Source: Devosia elaeis (lineage in GTDB: Bacteria > Pseudomonadota > Alphaproteobacteria > Rhizobiales > Devosiaceae). Taken from it: a stretch of 46,699 bases of DNA. Shown here one piece after another: positions 43,290 to 46,699 of the stretch (positions are counted from its first letter, which is position 1; each line of letters begins with the position of its first letter). The position numbers and the translations under genes were made by a program. Location: positions 1-46,699 of the forward strand of contig NZ_LVVY01000080.1 in the NCBI RefSeq assembly GCF_001650025.1. Direction: 5' to 3'. Below the pieces are notes generated by a model that ran no database searches, had not been told where the DNA came from, and saw nothing but the letters and a program-made list of their open reading frames with translations.

Positions 43290-43943
43290 ATGAAGTTCTT
43301 CGTCGACACTGCAGACACCAAAGCCATCTCGGAACTGCACGAAGCCGGTCTGGTCGATGGCGTGACCACCAATCCGTCGCTGATCGCCAAATCCGGCCGC
43401 GATATCAAGGAAGTCGTCAAGGAAATCTGCGGCATCACGCCCGGCCCGGTCTCGGCCGAAGTGGCCAGCCTCGAATATGAGGGCATGATCGCCGAGGGCG
43501 AAGTCCTCGCCAAGCTGGCCTCCAATGTAGTGGTCAAGCTGCCGCTCACCCTGGCCGGCCTCAAGGCCACCAAGCATTTCAAGGAACAGGGCATCAAGAC
43601 CAATGTCACGCTCTGCTTCTCGGCCAACCAGGCCCTGCTCGCCGCCAAGGCCGGCGCGACCTACATCTCGCCCTTTATCGGCCGCCTCGACGACATCAAT
43701 CTCGATGGCATGGAGCTGATCGAGAACATCCGCACCATCTACGACAATTACCAGTTCGAGACGCAGATTCTGGCCGCCTCGATCCGCTCGGCCAACCACG
43801 TGACCCAGGCCGCCCTTGCCGGCGCCGACGTCGCCACCATTCCGCCCGACGTGATCAAGAAGCTGGCCGCCCACCCCTTGACCGACAAGGGCATCGAAGG
43901 CTTCCTCAAGGATTGGGCCGGCACCGGCCAGTCGATCCTTTAA
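43290..43943 (+). CDS. fsa: Transaldolase-like fructose-6-phosphate aldolase
   Basis: A 217-aa small transaldolase-family enzyme. The N-terminus [17 protein letters not shown] and [13 protein letters not shown] are diagnostic; the Schiff-base Lys is in [18 protein letters not shown] lies five bases before the ATG. Members act as fructose-6-phosphate aldolases or as transaldolases in the pentose phosphate pathway, and sequence by eye does not separate the two. Confidence 0.92.
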   Translation: MKFFVDTADTKAISELHEAGLVDGVTTNPSLIAKSGRDIKEVVKEICGITPGPVSAEVASLEYEGMIAEGEVLAKLASNVVVKLPLTLAGLKATKHFKEQGIKTNVTLCFSANQALLAAKAGATYISPFIGRLDDINLDGMELIENIRTIYDNYQFETQILAASIRSANHVTQAALAGADVATIPPDVIKKLAAHPLTDKGIEGFLKDWAGTGQSIL

Positions 43944-43968
43944 GCCCGACTATTCCCGCAAACGCGAT

Positions 43969-44053
43969 GTCACCCCGGCGCAGGCCGGGGTCCATCCTGA
44001 GATAGCGCTTGCGGGGATTTCTCAGGATGGATGCCGGCCTGCGCCGGCATGAC
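43969..44053. repeat. 85-bp palindromic repeat (GTCACCCCGGCG type)
   Basis: GTCACCCCGGCGCAGGCCGG and the mirrored CCGGCCTGCGCCGGCATGAC, with inner CATCCTGAGA/TCTCAGGATG arms, form a long cruciform-capable element between the aldolase and Mrp genes. It belongs to a type widespread in alphaproteobacterial genomes. Confidence 0.88.
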
Positions 44054-44087
44054 AGCGGAGTTGAGGCACCTTCGTGCCCAACAGGCC

Positions 44088-45146
44088 ATGGCCGACACCG
44101 AACTCTCAGCCCAGATCAAGACGGCCCTCGGCGCGGTCGAAATCCCCGGCGGCGGCGATCTGGCCGGCTATGGCGGGCTCTCCGAGATCATCGTTACCCC
44201 CGGCGCGATCGCCTTTGCCATTGCCGTGGTTCCCGGCATGGAAGCGGCCTTCGGCCCGGCGCGGGACGCGGCGCAGAAGGTCGCCCAGGACCTGGGTGGC
44301 AGCCGCAAGGTGATGGTTTCCATCACCGCGGAGAAAGCCAATAGTCCCAAATTCGGCCATGGCGCGGCCGTGCCGCAGGGCAAGACGCGGGTGAAGGGCG
44401 TCCAGCGCATCATTGCCGTGGGCTCGGGCAAGGGCGGCGTGGGCAAATCCACCACGGCGGTGAATATCGCCCTGGCGCTGGCGGCCGAGGGCCTCAGGGC
44501 CGGCATTCTCGACGCCGATCTCTATGGCCCGTCGGTGCCCAAGCTGCTCGGCATCGAGGGCAAGCCGGCCATTCGCGACGACGGCATCTTTACCCCGCAC
44601 GAGGCTCACGGGCTCAAGGTCATGTCGATCGGCTCCATGCTGGTGCCCGGGCAGGCCGTGGTCTGGCGGGGGCCGATGGCAACCTCGGGGCTGCGGCAAT
44701 TGCTGCGCGAGACCGATTGGGGCGGGCTCGATGTGCTGGTGATCGACCTGCCGCCGGGCACGGGCGACATCCATATCGCGCTGTTCCAGCAGACCATCGT
44801 GGATGGCGTCGTCATCGTCTCGACGCCGCAGGATCTGGCATTGATCGACGCGCAGAAGGCCATCGACATGCTGCGCCGCATGGCGGTGCCGGTGCTCGGC
44901 CTGGTCGAGAACATGAGCTATTTCATCGCCCCCGATACCGGCAATCGCTACGACATCTTCGGCACCGGCGGGGCGGAGCGGGCGGCGGTAAGCCTGGGCA
45001 TTCCGTTCCTGGGCGCCATCCCGCTGGTCATGTCCATCCGCGAAAATTCCGATGCCGGCAGCCCGCCCGTCGCCACGGCGCCCCAGGGGGCGGAAGCGGC
45101 GGCCTATCGCGCGGTCGCCCGGCGCCTCGTCGCCAGCGTACCATAG
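44088..45146 (+). CDS. Mrp/ApbC/NBP35-family P-loop ATPase
   Basis: A 352-aa iron-sulphur cluster carrier-type ATPase. Residues 1-90 are an MIP18/DUF59-like domain; then GSGKGGVGKSTTAVNIA (deviant Walker A), DADLYGPSVPKLLG and DLPPGTGDIHI. The usual CxxC that bridges the cluster in MSYFxCxxCG is replaced: the segment reads MSYFIAPDTGNRYDIFG. ATG 44088 is chosen because the frame upstream is repeat DNA. Without the cysteines, cluster binding as in E. coli ApbC is doubtful. Confidence 0.92.
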   Translation: MADTELSAQIKTALGAVEIPGGGDLAGYGGLSEIIVTPGAIAFAIAVVPGMEAAFGPARDAAQKVAQDLGGSRKVMVSITAEKANSPKFGHGAAVPQGKTRVKGVQRIIAVGSGKGGVGKSTTAVNIALALAAEGLRAGILDADLYGPSVPKLLGIEGKPAIRDDGIFTPHEAHGLKVMSIGSMLVPGQAVVWRGPMATSGLRQLLRETDWGGLDVLVIDLPPGTGDIHIALFQQTIVDGVVIVSTPQDLALIDAQKAIDMLRRMAVPVLGLVENMSYFIAPDTGNRYDIFGTGGAERAAVSLGIPFLGAIPLVMSIRENSDAGSPPVATAPQGAEAAAYRAVARRLVASVP

Positions 45147-45190
45147 GCCTCGTCCCCCGAGTGAAGCCCATAGCCACTTATATCGATTGC

Positions 45191-45204
45191 TGAAATCGAT
45201 TGCA
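45191..45204. promoter_or_regulatory. LacI-family operator upstream of the GH1 gene
   Basis: TGAAATCGATTGCA closely fits the TGNAATCGATTNCA palindrome typical of LacI-family repressors with a central CG. A second ATCGATTGC core lies 13 bp upstream at 45182-45190. Both precede the beta-glucosidase ATG by 60-85 bp. Confidence 0.6.
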
Positions 45205-45267
45205 TAACCCGTATCGCGGGTGGTATCCGGCTTTCAAAACCGGCGAAAGGCCGGAAATGGAGGGGAT

Positions 45268-46581
45268 ATGTTCTCGTTTGACCGCCGCGATTTCGGGCCG
45301 GATTTCACCTTCGGCGTGGCAACGGCCGCCTATCAGATCGAGGGCGGCCAGGGGCATGGCCGTGGTTCTTCGATCTGGGACACGTTCGCGGCGACGCCGG
45401 GCAATGTCCGCAATGGCGATACCGGGCGGGAGGCCTGCAACCATTACGACCTCTGGCCTGCCGATCTCGACCTGATCCGCGACGGCGGGTTCGATGCCTA
45501 CCGCTTCTCCTTCGCCTGGCCGCGGCTCATTCCGGAGGGCCAGGGCGCCGTCAATCCGGAAGGGGTCGATTTCTACGACCGCCTGATCGACGGCATGCTC
45601 GAACGCGGCATCAAGCCCTATGCCACGCTCTATCACTGGGACCTGCCCTCGGCCCTGCAGGACCGGGGCGGCTGGCTGAACCGCGACATCGCCCATTGGT
45701 TCGCCGATTACGCCACGCTGATCGCCGAGAAATTCGGTGATCGCCTTGCCGCCACCGCCACGATCAACGAGCCCTGGTGCGTCGCCTTCCTCAGCCATTT
45801 CCTGGGTGTGCATGCCCCGGGCTATCGCGACCTGCGGGCGGCCGCGCGCGCCATGCACCACGTGCTCTTCGCCCATGGCACGGCCATCGACGCGCTGCGG
45901 GCCGGGGGCGTCAAGAACCTGGGCATCGTGCTCAACCTGGAAAAATCCGAGCCCGCCACCGAGAGCGAGGCAGACAAGGCGGCCTGCAATTTCGGCGACG
46001 CGTTGTTCAACCGCTGGTATCTGGACGGCCTGTTCAAGGGGCAATATCCGGCGGAGCTGACCGAATGGCTCGCGCCCTTCCTGCCGAACGATTACAGGGC
46101 CGACATGGAGGTCGTCTCCCGCCCGCTCGACTGGCTGGGCGTCAATTATTACACGCGCGGGCTCTACCAGGCCTCGACCGAACCGGGCCGCCCCGCCGAG
46201 CAGGTCAAGGGGCCGCTGGAAAAGACCGATATCGGCTGGGAAATCTACCCGCAGGGCCTGTCGGACCTGCTGGTCCGGGTGTCGCGCGACTATACCAAGA
46301 TCCCGGTCTATGTGACCGAGAACGGCATGGCCGAAGTCGAAGGCGAGGACGATCCGCGCCGGGTGCGATATTACGACGACCATCTTCGGGCCGTACTGGC
46401 CGCCCGCGCGGAGGGCGCCGATGTGCGGGGCTATTTCGCCTGGTCGCTGCTCGACAATTACGAATGGGCGGAAGGCTATGAAAAGCGCTTCGGCCTGGTG
46501 CATGTCGATTACCAGACTCAGAAGCGCACGCCCAAGGCCAGCTATCGCTCCTTCCAGGGCCTCTTGCACAATAGCCGCTAG
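45268..46581 (+). CDS. GH1 beta-glucosidase
   Basis: A 437-aa family-1 glycosidase, cytosolic. DFTFGVATAAYQIEGG is the GH1 N-terminal signature; the acid/base Glu is in TINEPWC and the nucleophile Glu in YVTENGMAE. GGAGGGG precedes the ATG at 45268. It hydrolyses beta-glucosides such as cellobiose. A LacI-type operator upstream suggests induction by a sugar. No transporter is next to it in the window. Confidence 0.95.
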   Translation: MFSFDRRDFGPDFTFGVATAAYQIEGGQGHGRGSSIWDTFAATPGNVRNGDTGREACNHYDLWPADLDLIRDGGFDAYRFSFAWPRLIPEGQGAVNPEGVDFYDRLIDGMLERGIKPYATLYHWDLPSALQDRGGWLNRDIAHWFADYATLIAEKFGDRLAATATINEPWCVAFLSHFLGVHAPGYRDLRAAARAMHHVLFAHGTAIDALRAGGVKNLGIVLNLEKSEPATESEADKAACNFGDALFNRWYLDGLFKGQYPAELTEWLAPFLPNDYRADMEVVSRPLDWLGVNYYTRGLYQASTEPGRPAEQVKGPLEKTDIGWEIYPQGLSDLLVRVSRDYTKIPVYVTENGMAEVEGEDDPRRVRYYDDHLRAVLAARAEGADVRGYFAWSLLDNYEWAEGYEKRFGLVHVDYQTQKRTPKASYRSFQGLLHNSR

Positions 46582-46699
46582 GCTGTTTCTTCCCGGGTGG
46601 TGCTGCATCTATTCAAAGACCCTTCCGCAGCGCTCGCGCGTGCCGAAGTGCCGGACGGCGTAAAAACCTCCGGGTTTGCTTAGTCGATGGAAGCCCCGA

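Overview
The window reads as chromosomal DNA of an alphaproteobacterium of the order Hyphomicrobiales (Rhizobiales), most like Devosia or a close relative. This rests on the high GC content, the gene repertoire (DUF898/M48 pair, AEC carrier, dipeptide and ferric-type ABC systems) and a tRNA-His of the alphaproteobacterial kind: no G-1, a G1-U72 pair and discriminator A73. The genus is an inference; no rRNA is present.

Region 1 (1 to about 8450) is lower in GC on the lines I counted (53-63% against about 68% further right) and looks like an accessory island ending at the 3' end of the tRNA-His gene. It holds a minus-strand operon: ROK-family repressor, family-1 solute-binding protein, fused two-domain permease, CUT/ferric-type ATPase, inositol-monophosphatase-family enzyme and HAD phosphatase. 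It reads as an uptake-and-dephosphorylation module, possibly for a phosphorylated sugar or polyol. Between this operon and the tRNA are two paralogous excisionase-type HTH proteins around an unknown 111-aa protein.

Region 2 (8576-19507) carries the tRNA-His promoter, a long PAS protein related to PleC/DivJ/PdhS kinases but lacking the phosphoacceptor histidine, a ferric-iron-type binding protein and fused permease with no ATPase beside them, and a complete dipeptide-type ABC transporter (SBP, two permeases, fused double ATPase).

Region 3 (19593-28711) is housekeeping: TlyA and SCO on one minus-strand unit, a histone-deacetylase-like hydrolase with XseB on another, a long-form Sua5, a DnaJ/CbpA-type chaperone, PdxH, and a plus-strand run DUF898, M48 peptidase, DUF1499.

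Region 4 (28721-46581) holds a PhnA-like protein, glycerol kinase and glycerol-3-phosphate dehydrogenase with an array of three TTTCGTTT boxes spaced exactly 21 bp, an AEC carrier, a 2-hydroxyacid dehydrogenase, a cupin, a GH13 alpha-glucosidase, a small secreted protein, an AbrB-type membrane protein, a frameshifted DUF559 nuclease gene, an M20 amidohydrolase, etfBA, an aromatic/aspartate aminotransferase, a transaldolase-like aldolase, an Mrp ATPase and a GH1 beta-glucosidase behind a LacI-type operator.

Palindromic repeats of at least five kinds fill the intergenic spaces. The most striking arrangement is at 38240-38830, where the DUF559 nuclease gene is bounded by inverted copies of one GC-rich palindromic repeat, with a further copy beside it. 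This resembles the layout of a REP-associated transposase locus but with a different enzyme, and is my best candidate for an undescribed system.
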